Below, piece after piece: positions 43,476 to 55,733 of a stretch of DNA of 64,000 bases; the first letter of the stretch is position 1, and every line of letters begins with the position of its first letter. The DNA is from Calvatia gigantea (lineage: Eukaryota; Basidiomycota; Agaricomycetes; Agaricales; Lycoperdaceae), in contig JACAAK010000018.1 of assembly GCA_025093985.1 (NCBI GenBank), forward strand, positions 124,001 to 188,000, written 5' to 3'. The position numbers were made by a program, and so were the translations under genes. The notes beneath the pieces were generated by a model. The model did no database searches. It was not told the DNA's origin and worked only from the letters and a program-made list of their open reading frames with translations.

Positions 43476-44477
43476 AGGGCAGAGTATCTGAAGTATAAAC
43501 CAGAAAGCCCCGGTTCAAAGTCCTTTTAGTTGCAATCGTTCAGTCGTTCCGTGTACGTTGACGCCCAAGAGAAGGTGTGGTTTTATTGGCTGTGTTATGT
43601 TGTGTTGTGCTTGCTGTATCAAATAACATTGTTGCCCCTGTTACCGTGTCCGTGCTTCCAAACCCTTACCTACCTCAATCAAGCTGTCCGTACTGTCAAT
43701 CCCAGCTTTTCGTCGTCACTCTCACTCCAAATCATAGGGCGCTATGCGAATACTAAGCAGGAGTCGTTGATGAACGCTTGAGTAACCAGCACCACTAACC
43801 CACTAAGCGCCGTGTAAGCCTCTCGGTGTTACGTATGTTGCGTTCCTGCTGTGCTTTCTCGTTGCAACCCTGGAGCTGCCCCATGATCCTCAATTCGCCT
43901 AATACTGAAAGGAAGCAACCTTCCCCCCCCTTGCCGTTGTAGGCGCTCCTGAGGTTGAGATCGTGGTGCTCGGGAACATCATCAGGACAAACTGATAGAA
44001 CGCGCTCAAATATACAGGCGTAAGTGCCAATATGCGAGTCAGTGGGTGGAGGTTGCTTGTGAGCGAGGCAGCGGAGTGGCGACACTTGGCAAGAGAATGC
44101 CCAAAACGGTAGTATATGGGGGACACTGATTGAATATTAAGGTACATCGACCTTTCAAACATTTGGATTTGAACCTGATGTCTTTCAAAAAATCTCCACT
44201 ATGACGTGGGTCCGTGAGTGTCTCGGGCGAGAATTTTCAACTTGCGCACCCAATTGCATGAATGTAGTTTTGGCGCCCTGCGCTGATACCGTCCTGGAGA
44301 TCAAAGGTTACCTTGTACACATGACTAGCAATCATATGTTCAGAAAGTCGTGAGATAAACTGTGAAAGTGCAAAAATGAACCTTGGACTTCTAGGAGTCT
44401 GGGCTACCGTACTCGTCGAGAGTACAGCTGCGTTTAGGGAGGACAGTAATCAGTCCGGGGTTAGGAAGTCAAGAGGC
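43476..44477. other. unassigned sequence
   Basis: No gene supported. Confidence 0.35.
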
Positions 44478-45262
44478 TATAGAGACTGCAGATTGGCTGA
44501 ATACGGAACGGCACCCGATCCGCGGCTCGAATCAGTTTGCGAGTCCTCTAAAGATTCCGTCATCCCGGTTGTTCGACGATCCGTCGCAGATCCGCCTATT
44601 CCTCGACAAGTCCACTGGCGTGACCTGTACAGGTTGCCACACCATCCGTTTTGGACCTATCCTTGTTTTGAAAGAATTTCCACCCGCCCCCGGTATCAAT
44701 ATTGTACTTTCCATAATTCAAACTCTTTGCCTCCATAGCTACACATTTACTCAATTTCTAGATATCCCGTCTCACCAAAATAAACATAGGACATTGTCCG
44801 TGTTTCCAAAAAATTATCTATCTACCCTAGTCTAGCTTTCATAATTTACTAATTTAGCTTGCCTATAGTACAGATTTAACTCTGGTAGATAACTGTAAGA
44901 TACCGAACCTTACTGCAGTATAAAGGCTCGATAACTAATTATCGATACCCGGCTCCCGCTACTCTCAGTCTTCAAAGTTGCGCCTCACCTCCCGCCCGCT
45001 CTCGGCAGCCGTCCCTCTCGTTTTCTCGTCTAAGTATTTCTCCATGACATGTTTCTAAGTCGTCACTCTCTCCCTCCATTTTCTCATCGTTCTTCCCTTC
45101 TATTCCTCGTCTCCTGGATTTGTTTTTGGACCCTCGTGACTGATGATGAAGGTGATGATGATGAACTCTGCATTTCTATTCATGACTGACGGACGCAGTC
45201 GCACCATACCTTATCCGTTGAACGTTAACTAAACTGCTGCTTCGCCTCTTCAAGGAAATTTC
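44478..45262 (+). repeat. diverged solo-LTR-like relic related to element A
   Basis: Aligns in order with the element A LTR read on its own strand. Shared blocks are GGCACCCGAT with GATCCGTCGC, then CTTTGCCTCC with GCACATT-like sequence, then a TATA-like AGTATAAAGG, a CT-rich leader, and GACTGACGGACGCAGTC near 45183-45200. Similarity ends at CGCCTCTTCAA, the position of the proposed LTR end at 2403, and no Gag follows. An ORF across 44376-44738 is contained in this relic and is not called a gene. Confidence 0.5.
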
Positions 45263-45816
45263 TAAAGTATAACCATCCTGCGTCGGCTTTTCATTCAACA
45301 AGGGCCAGACACTGAGAAGGATGTTGACCTTTTGGTACTCCTCTCTGGGTGTTCCTCTTTTTCCACCTTAATCTTCTCTAAATCTTTTTGGCACCGAGGG
45401 ACTGCATTACCGTGACGGCCCAAAGAATGCATGACTTGATCTGATGTCATCATAGAACTCGTTTCGTTATCTATTTCCGGAGTCTCACTATGGTTCACGA
45501 ACACCATTACGCAAGCGGTGGTCATAACATGCTGTTATGTTTTGTGGAGTGCTCGCTTTTGGGGTGACTGGCTGCTACCAAATTCCATCAAAGACTTCTA
45601 TGTTTCTTCTGTGGATCATTCGATCTTTCAGCTCCGCTGACAGGATGCTTAATGTCGCTTCTCTTCGCTTCGACCAAACCCTCTTCATCCGACCATCCCC
45701 AGCATGTCCCCTATAACATCTGGACATCATCAGTGCTGGGATGTCATACGACTCATACGTACCGTCCTATCCAACTAAAGAGTGGAGGGTACTATCCCTC
45801 CAAGCACTTCAGAAAA
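45263..45816. other. intergenic sequence
   Basis: No gene seen; the last part presumably holds the promoter of the lectin gene at 45817. Confidence 0.35.
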
Positions 45817-46334
45817 ATGCCTTCTTACGTCACTAATGCCGTCAGCAGTGGTGTTCTCGATACCCACGATAGAAATGTTGAGTTCCTATGCAAGATGTGT
45901 GTTCGCTGATTCTGACATATTTTGCATCGCAGCCTGAAGCCAAGGTCATGGTCTGGGAACGCAGGGGGATGGAAAATGACCACCAGCTCTGGAAGTTCGA
46001 GGATGGTTTTTTATTTAACAGAGCTTCCGAATATGTCCTCGAGGCCCCCACCAGTGAGCATCAGTACTGATGTCGTACCATCTCAAGTTGACGCGGTGAT
46101 CTCACAGTCGACGGGAAAATCAAGCCCGGCACCGAGTTGATCCAGGTTGGGCACAGACACACGCACAATCTCAACCAGAAGTGGAAATACGAGGAATACA
46201 GGCTCGTTTCTGAGCTTGATGACAGCCTTTGTATATGGGGAAAGCATGAAAATGTCTATCCTGGCCTCTACGCCATCGTCGACACCATCCAGCAGCGAGA
46301 GCCGACCCAGAGGTGGTTATTCCTTGAACCATAG
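45817..46334 (+). CDS. ricin-B-type (beta-trefoil) lectin, 135 residues
   Basis: Exons 45817-45876, 45933-46053 and 46108-46334 join in frame; exon 2 (121 nt) and exon 3 (227 nt) have exactly the lengths seen in sister genes. QxW repeats are HQLWKFE, NQKWKYE and TQRWLFL. Other family motifs are TNAVSSGVLD at the start and DDSLCIWGKHENVYPG in the third lobe. Donors are GTTGAG and GTGAGC, acceptors CGCAG and CACAG. No signal peptide. Likely a cytosolic sugar-binding protein. Confidence 0.88.
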
Positions 46335-48174
46335 GTATCAAAATTGTAGATTGTGGTTCGTAAAGTTTCGTGGCGGAATATGTGCCGATGTCAGAGGGGA
46401 TTTACCGCTGTACTAGGAGCTGATAGTGTTTAATATTGAGCGCTGAGCGCTTGAACTTGAAACCTGTGATTCCAGTGTATCTTGACTCGGTGTGCCGTTA
46501 CCGTTCGCGTTAACGTTCGCCACCATCACGTGACCTGTTCCCCTTGTTCAGAACCTGAATCGCGATACATGTTCTATTCATAGCCAGCCTTTCAGGATTC
46601 TTTGCCCATGTCCTACACTCAGATTTCTCCCCATTGAAAACCCACAATGTTCCGGTCTATGACACCCGACGAAGTACATCGTTGTTTTTCTCCCGCCGGC
46701 TGTGCGAAGTGGTGTCCTGTCATGGGTCTTTCGCAAAGCCGAGCTCCATGGGTAAGTTTTCTCTTGTGCTACACCTGTTTCATAACACTTATACCGGGTT
46801 GGTGGACTACAGCATCTTCTGCACCTCACCTTCCCTATCGCCCCAAAACCTTGATCTCTACCAATCGTCTTACTTTTGCCTTCCCTCGATTACCACATCG
46901 ATGGCTCACAAATATGCGTCCATCTTAGACCGTCGCTCATGTATGTGACTGGCTCTTGAAAACATTGTGCACTCGTCTCCAAGGACGGTGTTCTCGCGTC
47001 CTCAACCCAAGAGCGGGCATACAACCCCTTCACTTCTTGATGCAGTGTCCGGTCGTTCTGACTTTACTCCCTTGTCCACGATTTTTTCCCAGAACATCAC
47101 GGCATCAAGCAGTCTCTTAGGCTAAAACTTTACGCCAAGTGCACCAACCATAAGAAATCGTGAACACTTGGGAAAGACGTACCTGTACTGCTCTTACTGC
47201 CTATGGGCTGCGTCACTTGCGTTGGTTGAGCGGATCCGCCTCTCTGAGAACAGAAAGGACCCATTAGGTACCCTATTCATTCTAGAAGTGATCCTTGTCA
47301 CAACTGTCTTTGTGTAGCCACGTCGTGTTTCCTCATAAGTCGAACGCAGCCTCCCGGCATCCTGACGACTAGCCCCCATCAGTACTCAAGAGTCGCAGCG
47401 TATCACGAATGAACATGTTTACCTTCCCATCAGTCTCCTGTGCCTTGCGGTGGCCCGAGAACATGGGTTACGGAATGTGAGTCATCTACCCTATCCCACG
47501 TTCACACCTCACTCATATAGGGGCACTCGCTTCTATTACACCAGGGCCAACTTTCCTAACTGTCGTCAATGATGATGCAAGAATTGGAAATGTGCTTATA
47601 CACCAGATAAACACCTTGATGCCGCCCGGTATCGCCTCGTGCTTCGAAAAAGATCAGGTGTAGAATTCTAGAGGTACCCCTTGAATAGGTGAAGTATTGT
47701 TCATCTAGAAAATATTGTCTCCGCCTAATCGGGTATCCCGGTTCTTTTGGGGCGTAGATCCATAGTGTGTGACCCCGGTATCCAGAATCTTTGGCATGCG
47801 TCTGGACATGTCTTTGTAAATCCCCCGTTTAAATGTCACAGTGGTATACTCACTACCGCCCCAACTCCCAGCATTTCCTCGCCTTCGACTTGATAGCGTC
47901 TGAGCGACTGCAGGGGTTTTCAATTGGTCGGCCAGGAGATTCCCCGATCATTATCGTAAGACGTCGGCACATGGCGCAACACGGACCCCGACTCGATGAG
48001 AACGCGGCGAGAAGATGGAGAAATTATACGGTGGGCAGTGCCAACAGGGTGGCCAGGGATGGGGTGCGCCAGATACAGAACGTTACTGTTTACCTAGCAC
48101 AACAATACATTTTCTCTGGTACACATACAATGACTGAAGCATACGATTCGCTTGTAATCGACATATCCTGTGAC
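46335..48174. other. unassigned sequence between convergent lectin genes
   Basis: No gene supported. The part from about 47900 to 48174, just past the end of the minus-strand lectin gene, recurs in decayed form at about 49860-50110 next to another lectin pseudogene, so it is flank duplicated with the gene. A 119-codon plus-strand ORF there (47833-48192) runs antisense into the lectin and is not called. Confidence 0.35.
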
Positions 48175-48689
48175 CTAGGCAGGAAGGAATAACCACCTCT
48201 GGCTCGCCACCTGCTGTTGGACGGTGTCGACAATGGCGTTGATGCCATTATGGACATTTTCATGTGTGCCCCAGATGCAAAGGCTGTCATCAAACCCAGA
48301 AACGAGCCTGTAACCGATGTACTTCCACTTTTGATTGGCATTGTCCTTGTCCCTTTTATGGACTTGGATCAGCTCGGTGCGAGGTTTCATTTTCCAGTCG
48401 ACTATGGATCAATAGTATTAACATGGTGATGACGATGTCATAGTCGATACTCGCTGAAGGGGGCCTCAAGGATATAGCCAGAGTCTCTGTTGATGAAAAA
48501 ACCATCCTCGAACTTCCAGAGCTGACTGTCAACATTTGAAGATTTCTGTTTCCAGATACCGATGCTGGCGTCAGGCTGCAATCATAGGTCAGTGTCGGTG
48601 GTCGTGCCATATAGGAAGCTGACCTGTTTGCTGGCAGTATCGAGGACAGTGCTGGTGACGGCGTTGGTGATGAAGTAGTAGGGAGGCAT
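48175..48689 (-). CDS. ricin-B-type (beta-trefoil) lectin, 137 residues
   Basis: Exons 48689-48624, 48575-48455 and 48401-48175 total 414 nt and stay in frame. QxW repeats are SQLWKFE, NQKWKYI and SQRWLFL. The start MPPYYFITNAVTSTVLD parallels the sister genes. Intron 2 begins GCGAGT instead of GTGAGT, so it would be a GC-AG intron; the exon lengths (121 and 227) leave no better choice. Intron 1 is 48 nt with a GTCAGC donor. No signal peptide. If GC-AG splicing is inefficient, expression may be lower than that of the sisters. Confidence 0.82.
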
Positions 48690-50121
48690 TTTGCTGAGGA
48701 ACCCGAAGAGTAGTGACCCCCATTATTTATATGAGTAGGTTGATACGGCACATCAACATTCTCGATGCCAACTTGTTATGTGATCAACCTCATCTACTTT
48801 GTTTTTGTGCAGCACTGAAATGATTCTGTACACCACGTGTGAAGCCACCGGGTATGCGTAATTCCGTATCCACAGCGCTTCTACATGCAGCACCTGGCGA
48901 TGATAAGATTCTAGGTGCGATTTCTTGCACCAAATGTGACGCGTCACAGGCATTAAGTTACGAACCCAGCCAACTAAACTCTCGATTTGTACGCTTTGAG
49001 ACCACCAGTTATTGCATCTTGTTTTGGAAAAGATGGGATGTGGGGATTCTAGGAGTATTCTCTGGGCTGGGGAAGCATTGTTCACCTGGAAAACGTTGTA
49101 TCTAATCATTCAGGTGTCCCAGCTCTTCGGTAATGAGGATACAAAGTCATGATCCTCCAAGGACCGCAGTTACCGGGGTTATGGAGTTACGACTATAGTC
49201 GACTATAGTCGTCACCAGGATAATCCCTGTTGCTGCGACCGATGGGTTTAAATCCGGGAAATAGGGTGAGCTTTGGCGCGTACCCTGGCAACTCCTCTGC
49301 AATCTGGTAGGACTCAGATGGGGGCGTCCTTCCCTCGTGATGACGCCGGCTCTTATTATAGGGACTGTAGGCAGTAAACACGTGATGTAGTGATATAGGC
49401 CTTATAGAAACGTTGATCTAAAAAATAAAATAAAAATCCCTGAGCCAACGCGATCGCCGCCACTGATCCCACGAATAAAGCTCAACACAGCAACTGAATG
49501 CGACTCTTACTCCCACAGGAACCCCCCTACCCCCTAAAAAAACAACCCAGGACGCGTTCGCTCAATCATCAGTTGTTCATTGAGGAAAATTCATTTCCTG
49601 GAGGAGCCGATGCTCCTCGGGCAAGAACTGCGATCACTCGGCGTCTTCCTCCTGGTGACGGACCAACGCAGGTAAACGAGCACACGCCTGATAACACAAA
49701 ATGCTGAGAAAAACCCACCTAAAGTGACGCACAGACCAGCTTAAACCCGTTCTCCGTTCACGTAGGTCACAAGGAATCGCCCCGTACGTGCCGCCACTCT
49801 CACATTCCGTGATCCGAGCTGCTGCCCAGTCATTGCGCCACTAGAAGACTATAACTGGTTGCCTCGGACATCCGTCGACCATTTGCAAGACGTCTACACA
49901 TGGCCTGATGTGGTCTCTGATTCATTGAGAATATAGCAAGAAGATGGAAATTGTACGATGAGCAGTGTTGATAGAGTAGCTGAGGTCTAGGCACACCAAG
50001 TCATTGGAACAAGAATGACATGTGATTCATCACCATCAAAATCCTCGTACAGCAAACATTCTCTCTGGTACATACAACGACTGAAACATGTACCTCGCTT
50101 GTGATCTACATGTCCTGCCAC
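48690..50121. other. unassigned sequence with decayed lectin flank
   Basis: No intact gene. A doubled CGACTATAGT lies at about 49190-49209. From about 49860 the sequence resembles 47920-48170. Confidence 0.35.
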
Positions 50122-50560
50122 CTAGTTAGAAGGGAATAATCACCTCTGGGCCGCAACCTCTGGGCCGCAACCCGCTGCTGGATTGTGTGTACGATGCAAT
50201 AGATGCCAGGATGTGTTGAAGGAACTAGATAGGATGTATTGGGAGGCAAAGGAGCAAAGTACATGGTAGGTATGTTACTGTATTTACAATTATCAGAACA
50301 ATGGAGTGCGACCAAGAAGGGAAAACGTCTAGTATGTCTAGTAATTATAGGGACCCACAAATGGACATTTCTTCAATTGTCCATCGGAATCACGGATTCC
50401 AACAGGATGGACATTTCCGTTATTGCCCCAGATGCAAAGGCTGTCATCGAATTCGGAGACAAGTCTGTATTGGTCGTCTTGCCACTTCTGGTTGGCATTG
50501 TCTCGTGTTCCTTTTCTCGACCTAGATCAACTTGGTGCCGGGCTTCATTTTCTCGTCGAC
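50122..50560 (-). pseudogene. ricin-B-type lectin exon 3 remnant split by an insertion
   Basis: Read on the minus strand, exon 3 starts after CTACAG at about 50560 (KMKPGTKLI, then a TAG). A one-base indel follows near AACACGAGACAATG, and the frame continues to DDSLCIWGNNGNVHP. A 189-bp insertion follows. The exon resumes with PGIYCIVHTIQQRVAAQ, a tandem duplication of CCTCTGGGCCGCAAC-type sequence, and a TGA replacing the last Trp. Exons 1 and 2 were not found. Confidence 0.75.
50214..50402. mobile_element. 189-bp insertion in a lectin pseudogene
   Basis: The break in exon 3 is flanked by CAGGATG at 50207-50213 and 50403-50409, a 7-bp direct repeat expected from target duplication. The insert has no ORF of note and no clear inverted ends, so its class is unknown. 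Confidence 0.5.
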
Positions 50561-51037
50561 CTGTAGGAGGTCTGCCAGTAATAGCGAGTATGGAGAGCGG
50601 AGGTATATTTTCGCCGGGTGGACGTTGTATTTGGTGGCGGGTTAATGTTAAGTTCAGAACAGATATCTTTACCGGAGCCCTCGAACTTCGTGGTAGTAGT
50701 GACATCGACAGTAATTGGCATGTGCCATTGCGTAGGGTGTACGATGTTCACCCTGCATTAATCAAGACACAGAAATGATCACAATAGTGGAGAATACTGT
50801 AGGTTGCTTGGCGTTGTGTAGCTTTAAGTGAAGTGGACGAGCAATGGTTAAGAGAACTAACCCAATCTTTACCAAAGAAAGGAGATGAAAAGATACGTAG
50901 TTGCAATAAGAAACGTGCCGACACTGGAACCACATGGTCAAGTATTGTGCACCTTTGCAGTCCCCGAGAGTAAAGGAGATGAACTCGTTCTATACAAAAC
51001 CTTAAAATGGCCATAAGTAGAATGCGACTGTAGGGAC
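50561..51037. other. intergenic sequence
   Basis: No gene supported; lies downstream of the membrane protein gene at 51038. Confidence 0.35.
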
Positions 51038-53066
51038 TTACGCGGTTACCGGAGACATGGGGTACGACTCCGAGTGCTGTTGCGAACGTAGAACGGGCTT
51101 GTCGTCTGTCTGGCTGGGGACGACGGATATTTCAATCTCTGCCACAGAACCATCCTCACGGTGACGATGAACCTTGGTTATTTCGTTGCTATTCATCAAG
51201 TATGCCCCATCCTCTGTACCAATCCGAACATGTTCCGCCGTTCGTTGCAAGATGATAGTGGGGGGACGCTTGAAGTACCCAACAGTTTCGCAAGTTTCAG
51301 CTTGGCTACCGAGGTGCGTTGTTGTAACGAGGGAAGCAAAAAGTGAACTCTTGTAGTACCCAGGTCTGTCCCTGAGCATCAGCGTGAAGGCTGCAAGGGC
51401 GAGGACGAAAGGGAAGAGAATGAGAAGGATCTGGAGATAAGATATGGCGGCCTCGTTGTGGTGAACAAGCATATTGACCGTCCCCCCATCCCCACCGAGA
51501 AGGAACGCTCGCGACATAAGAAGTTGGTCGATCCAAGTCCTATTGAAGATGTACCAAGTCTCCCCAGTATGGTTGAATGCGACAACGTTGGTATCATTCT
51601 TCCCATCGCCTAACACATCCACGATGATCGCCACGGAGGAAGTATCAATCTGGCCAAGGAAATGAGCACCGGTTTGGTCCGGCATGATGGACTTGTAGCA
51701 GTCATTCCACCGAATTTTTCCTCCCGTAGCTTGGTTGACATTCCATACATCGCAGTGAAGCGCGGGCTGAACAGGTTCCGGGATTGTCTCCGACCGAACG
51801 AGCTCAATAGTGATATCGTGAAAGCGCAATAGGCTCACAAGCCTCTCCGTCGGGGTAAACTCGTTGACCATATTGAAAAACTCGATGCTGCTCCATCCAA
51901 TGTACGCCCTCGAATTATCCTGACTCATAAACCCCAGAGTACTGCTGTTCAGCCCATTCTTTTGCGTCTCCAAACATCGTTGCGTCAAGATATCCACCAA
52001 TCTTAATGCATCAGGATCGTTTCCCTGCGCATACATCCTCCGTACCATCGTCCGAATCTCATCTTCCGGGAATATCTCTCTCGTCACCATCGACACCTTC
52101 AACGTCGTCTGCAAAAACGTATGCCTCCTGTTCCCCTTCGTCACCGTAAACACCTGTTTCATCACAGCCGTATCTCCACCGTTGTTATACGACGCCCAAG
52201 GATTATCCGATCTGGCAGGTGCAACATACGTCGTCTTGTTATAATCATCATCCCACCAAATTAGCGGTTCTCCAGCCGGCTGCCGCAAGAGACGGGTGCT
52301 CTCTGTGTTTGGGACATTACAATACCAAGCGAGGATAGTACTGTCCGCGCCTTGTGGTGTAGGACACATTCGACCGTCGACCGTCCAACTCAACAACTGT
52401 TGTCCGAAGCTGACTCCGAATCCTTCATCGTCAAGATAAATCCGAGGACCAATACCAGCTTCGGGGTCCATCGGTCTCGGTGGCATAATTGCTTCAGGCG
52501 TCCGGATATATGCGGATGGGGGAAACGAGAAATTGAAGCCGGGTTTAAAGAGGGTGGCGGTGAGTGTTTCGTTCACGTCGATGCGGTCGAGGTCGTGGTT
52601 TGGATCGTTGATGATCGTAACGTAGGATGGATTCTGGAGGAGGAAGGGGGCGATCGTGGTCCCGTTGACTAGCTGCCGATCGAGTCACGTATCCCGGTGC
52701 ATCGAGTGCCCATAACAAGGTATCGTACATGTTCGCAAGGGTGTATGAGATTGTGAACGCAAGGACGATCATGGCGCTTCGGTTCACCCCCCGGGATGTA
52801 ATGAATAGCGCTCGCTGGATGTAGTCTTCAGCGAACATGAGGAAGGAGGTGTATTCTGTGGTGAGGTATGCGATGTACGCGCAGAAGTTGAAAATTGCAT
52901 ACTGGAGAAAGATGGCAGATGTGCGGAAGAGGATATTCTTCACTACGTTCTCCTTCACCGATATTGTGGAATCAATGAAGGAGGAATGCGTGAGTTGCAT
53001 ACTGGGGAAGAAGGAACGAGCAAGTCCGACGTAGGAGGTCAGGAGATTATAAGCTTGATGGACCAA
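51038..53066 (-). CDS. large membrane protein of unknown function, apparent frameshift
   Basis: Two long frames belong together. 53066 to about 52690 encodes the N-terminus, with hydrophobic segments around SAIFLQYAIFNFCAYIAYL and SAMIVLAFTISYTLANMYD. From about 52672 to 51038 the other frame encodes a roughly 450-residue region with several N-glycosylation sites (NGT, NKT, NDT, NHT, NRT), a C-terminal membrane segment (YLQILLILFPFVLALAAFTL) and a hydrophilic tail. The frame changes between 52673 and 52688. Either one base is extra, or a 16-nt GT..AG stretch would have to be spliced, which is far too short for a normal intron. The layout suggests a mostly extracytoplasmic loop held by helices at both ends. 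No family recognised; length would be about 670-675 residues. An upstream exon before 53066 is possible. Confidence 0.65.
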
Positions 53067-53771
53067 CTGGGTCGAGCTGGAAGGGCTAAGGTCTGTACAT
53101 GAGCGTGTCCCGAAGCCTGGTCAGATGGTTCTCGAAGTGTCATTTTGAAGGGTCATGAGCGACACAGGGGCATGAGTGGCCTTCGGGCTTTGAGACGGAC
53201 ACAAAGCCATGACAGTCTTGACAGACGGACAGGCAGACTGCCGACCCGTGTCCTGAAAGTTCCAAATGCGAACGCCCTGACAGTGCCCGGACAGGCACGA
53301 GCCAGATATGAATTAAGGTACAGAGTACCCAAGGCCATACAAAGTCCACATGGTCCGTGGTCTTCGGATTGACATACGAAAGGCTGATGCACAGGGTTTC
53401 AGATATCGACGAGACGCACTCAACAGAAATATGACAGTATCGACCAGAAACATCACCGAGGGAACTTTTTGCACTGAAACTGTGAGTGAAGGTGAATATT
53501 GGTCGAGTATGTGTATTATAAGTGGACCATATGTTTCACTCGTTGCGTTGTCCAAGAGAATATATCGCCTCCTAGAGGCTGTAAGTACCCCAGATGTGTC
53601 TAAAAAAATGGCCTTCACCTTCACTATGCCTTGTTCGTACCCATTCTGTCATCTGCCAGCCACCGGCCCTTCATCAAATTCAATGATAGCGTACACCTCA
53701 CAATGCGGCGGCTAGTTTTTTGGAGTAGTGTAAGTCTGGACGCTAACAGTACCAAACACTAACGATGATAT
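53067..53771. other. unassigned sequence
   Basis: Promoter side of the membrane protein gene and sequence up to the tandem duplication. Several short open frames on both strands, none recognisable. Confidence 0.3.
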
Positions 53772-53929
53772 AAATAACGAATCTCGCCAGACTTACATCC
53801 TTCTTCCACCTTCTACTTTCCCCTTTCCTTTGTATATCACGATACGCGTATCAGTCCCGAATAGATCGCCGAGAACATCCAGCTTGTGTGAACCGTGAGT
53901 AGTAATAACCTTGATTCTAGTGAGCCTAT

Positions 53930-54960
53930 GGGCTTTCAAGTAGTCCACATCTGCACCATATTCTCAGAATCCTGCAGTTGTCATCCGTTCAACATCACAC
54001 CCAAAGCAGCCACGGAAAAGAATTTACAGACCTATGCACTACAGCGAGTCCACCAGCGACCGTTATGGTAACAATTCCCCGAATATGTTTTCCTCTCATT
54101 CAACCTCCTCAGGAGCGATTTATTGGTCTTGGGGATGTCCCCGGAAAGTGGAAGTTAGGCGTTAAGCTGGTGCCGATCGCTCACTCAACACCAAGTGAAC
54201 GAGGAGGGTGGGATAAGAGGTAGCGATAAACCACGTTCAGAGCGAGTTCGCCATTTGGGTCCCACATATGTGTACCCACGACCCGGGCCACCCACCTACC
54301 AGCTTCGAGAGTCGAGTATGACAACAACTGAAAATCTTGGTTCTTCCTTCAATCCACCGACGGACGCCCTAGATGATTGGACGATTCGAAATTGGTGGTG
54401 GGAGTGGATTTGGGAACGCAAAATCACACGAACCCGCGCCAACGGTAAGGGAGGGGTTGTGATCGACAATGCTTTTCCCCGCCTGTAGAGAAGAACACGA
54501 TTCTCGTTTGCCTCACATCCTCATTGGGCAGGAAGTCTCCTAATGTGCGCTCCTGGAGAAAAACGGTAACATTCCCCGTTCAGGGATATACAACATCGCG
54601 ACAGGCCACTTGGAACGCGACCATTTGTAGCGACCTTACACCGGAATCAACAAGATTTTTGTCGAGGTCGATAACCATTCGACGTACAATCCAGAAATCA
54701 GGCGCAGCCTCTGTTGCAATCGAGTGGATTGTGTCAAGCGAACTCTATACACCTCTCTCCGTGCATATTTTGGCGAGTTGCTGTCATGGAACGAGGGCGC
54801 CTAGATGTATGGCAGTGTTGGTGAGGATCGCGACGGGTTTCTTGCCTTTCCGCATTGCGAGCTTTCCTGACCCCGAACCAATACTTACGTATATAATTAG
54901 CAGTTTTGACACACCAATCATCGTGAATTCGTCAATCTATGCGTTTTTCGGTTCCCAAAA
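53930..54960 (-). pseudogene. class V aminotransferase-like gene, decayed copy 1
   Basis: Aligns with 36559-37800 of the intact gene in the same order on the minus strand. Matches include GATGTCCCCGGAAAGTGGAAG (exon 8 region), TCGCCATTTG with CATATGTGTACCCA (exon 7), CAATCCACCGACGGACG (exon 7 start), the TGTACAACCACTT-like exon 4 area and the exon 3 area GGTTTCTTGCCTT. Frame and splice sites are lost throughout and exons 1-2 are absent. Confidence 0.75.
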
Positions 54961-55217
54961 CACTCCCGAGGCTCATTTGACTCTTTTCACCTAGGCATTC
55001 TCGTACTTCTTGTGCTTAATCGCTTCTCGGAACAGTAAAATTCATTCAAAACTGGACCAATGGTTACGCCTGTGGCGTCCAAGTCGTATGAGCGCTGCAC
55101 GGAAACGAAATAGATAGACTCGATCACATAACAGGTGAGCAGCAGGAATGCTGAGGTGTTGTATCATCCCACTCATACAAATCCTCGAGTGCACAACTCT
55201 CCAAGTCCTCCAGCAAA

Positions 55218-55733
55218 ATGTCTTTCATCTCCAACGCCATTACCACCGCTGTCCTCGATGCCACCAGCAACCGGGTTGTGTTCCTCTCTCACTGATGCAT
55301 TCACTGACACTGATATACTTGGTCACAGCCCGACGCCAAGGTCATTATCTGGGAACAGAAGTCCTCAAATGTCGACAACCAGCTTTGGAAGTTCGAGGCC
55401 GGTTTCCTCATCAACCGAGCTTCCGGGTATGTCCTCGCGGCCCCCCTCAGTAAGTCCCTTGGGGATGGTTTCGCGTCATTATTGAATTAACGCTGTATTT
55501 CCACAGTCGATGGGAGAATGAAGCCCGGTACTGAGTTAATCCAGGTCGAGAAAAGGAGCACGGACAACCTCAACCAGAAGTGGCGATACGACCAATATAG
55601 GCTTGTTTCCGAGTTCGATGACAGCCTTTGCATCTGGGGCGAGAACGGCAATGTCTGGGCCGGCAATTATGCTATCGTCAACACCATCCAGCAGAATGCC
55701 GCAACCCAGAGGTGGATATTCCTTCCTGCCTAG
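55218..55733 (+). CDS. ricin-B-type (beta-trefoil) lectin, about 134 residues
   Basis: Exons 55218-55274, 55329-55449 and 55507-55733 total 405 nt in frame. Exon 1 could end three bases later, adding a Val. QxW repeats are at residues about 37 (NQLWKFE), 83 (NQKWRYD) and 127 (TQRWIFL). Start MSFISNAITTAVLD and third-lobe DDSLCIWGENGNVW are family hallmarks. Intron 2 has a GTAAGT donor and CACAG acceptor; the intron 1 donor (GTTGTG) is weak. It lies in tandem-duplication unit 1 beside the aminotransferase pseudogene. No signal peptide; probably cytosolic. Confidence 0.85.

Noticed and set aside
44376..44738. 120-codon plus-strand ORF
   Set aside because: Most of it lies inside the element A-like solo LTR; its similarity to the 2939-3337 ORF comes from shared LTR DNA, not from a protein family.
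47833..48192. 119-codon plus-strand ORF
   Set aside because: Overlaps the end of the minus-strand lectin gene in antisense, and the related DNA at 49.9-50.1 kb is full of stops.
50561..50700. lectin exon 2 upstream of the 50.1-kb remnant
   Set aside because: Only a short AAGTTCGAGG match was found; no QxW motif or proper splice sites.
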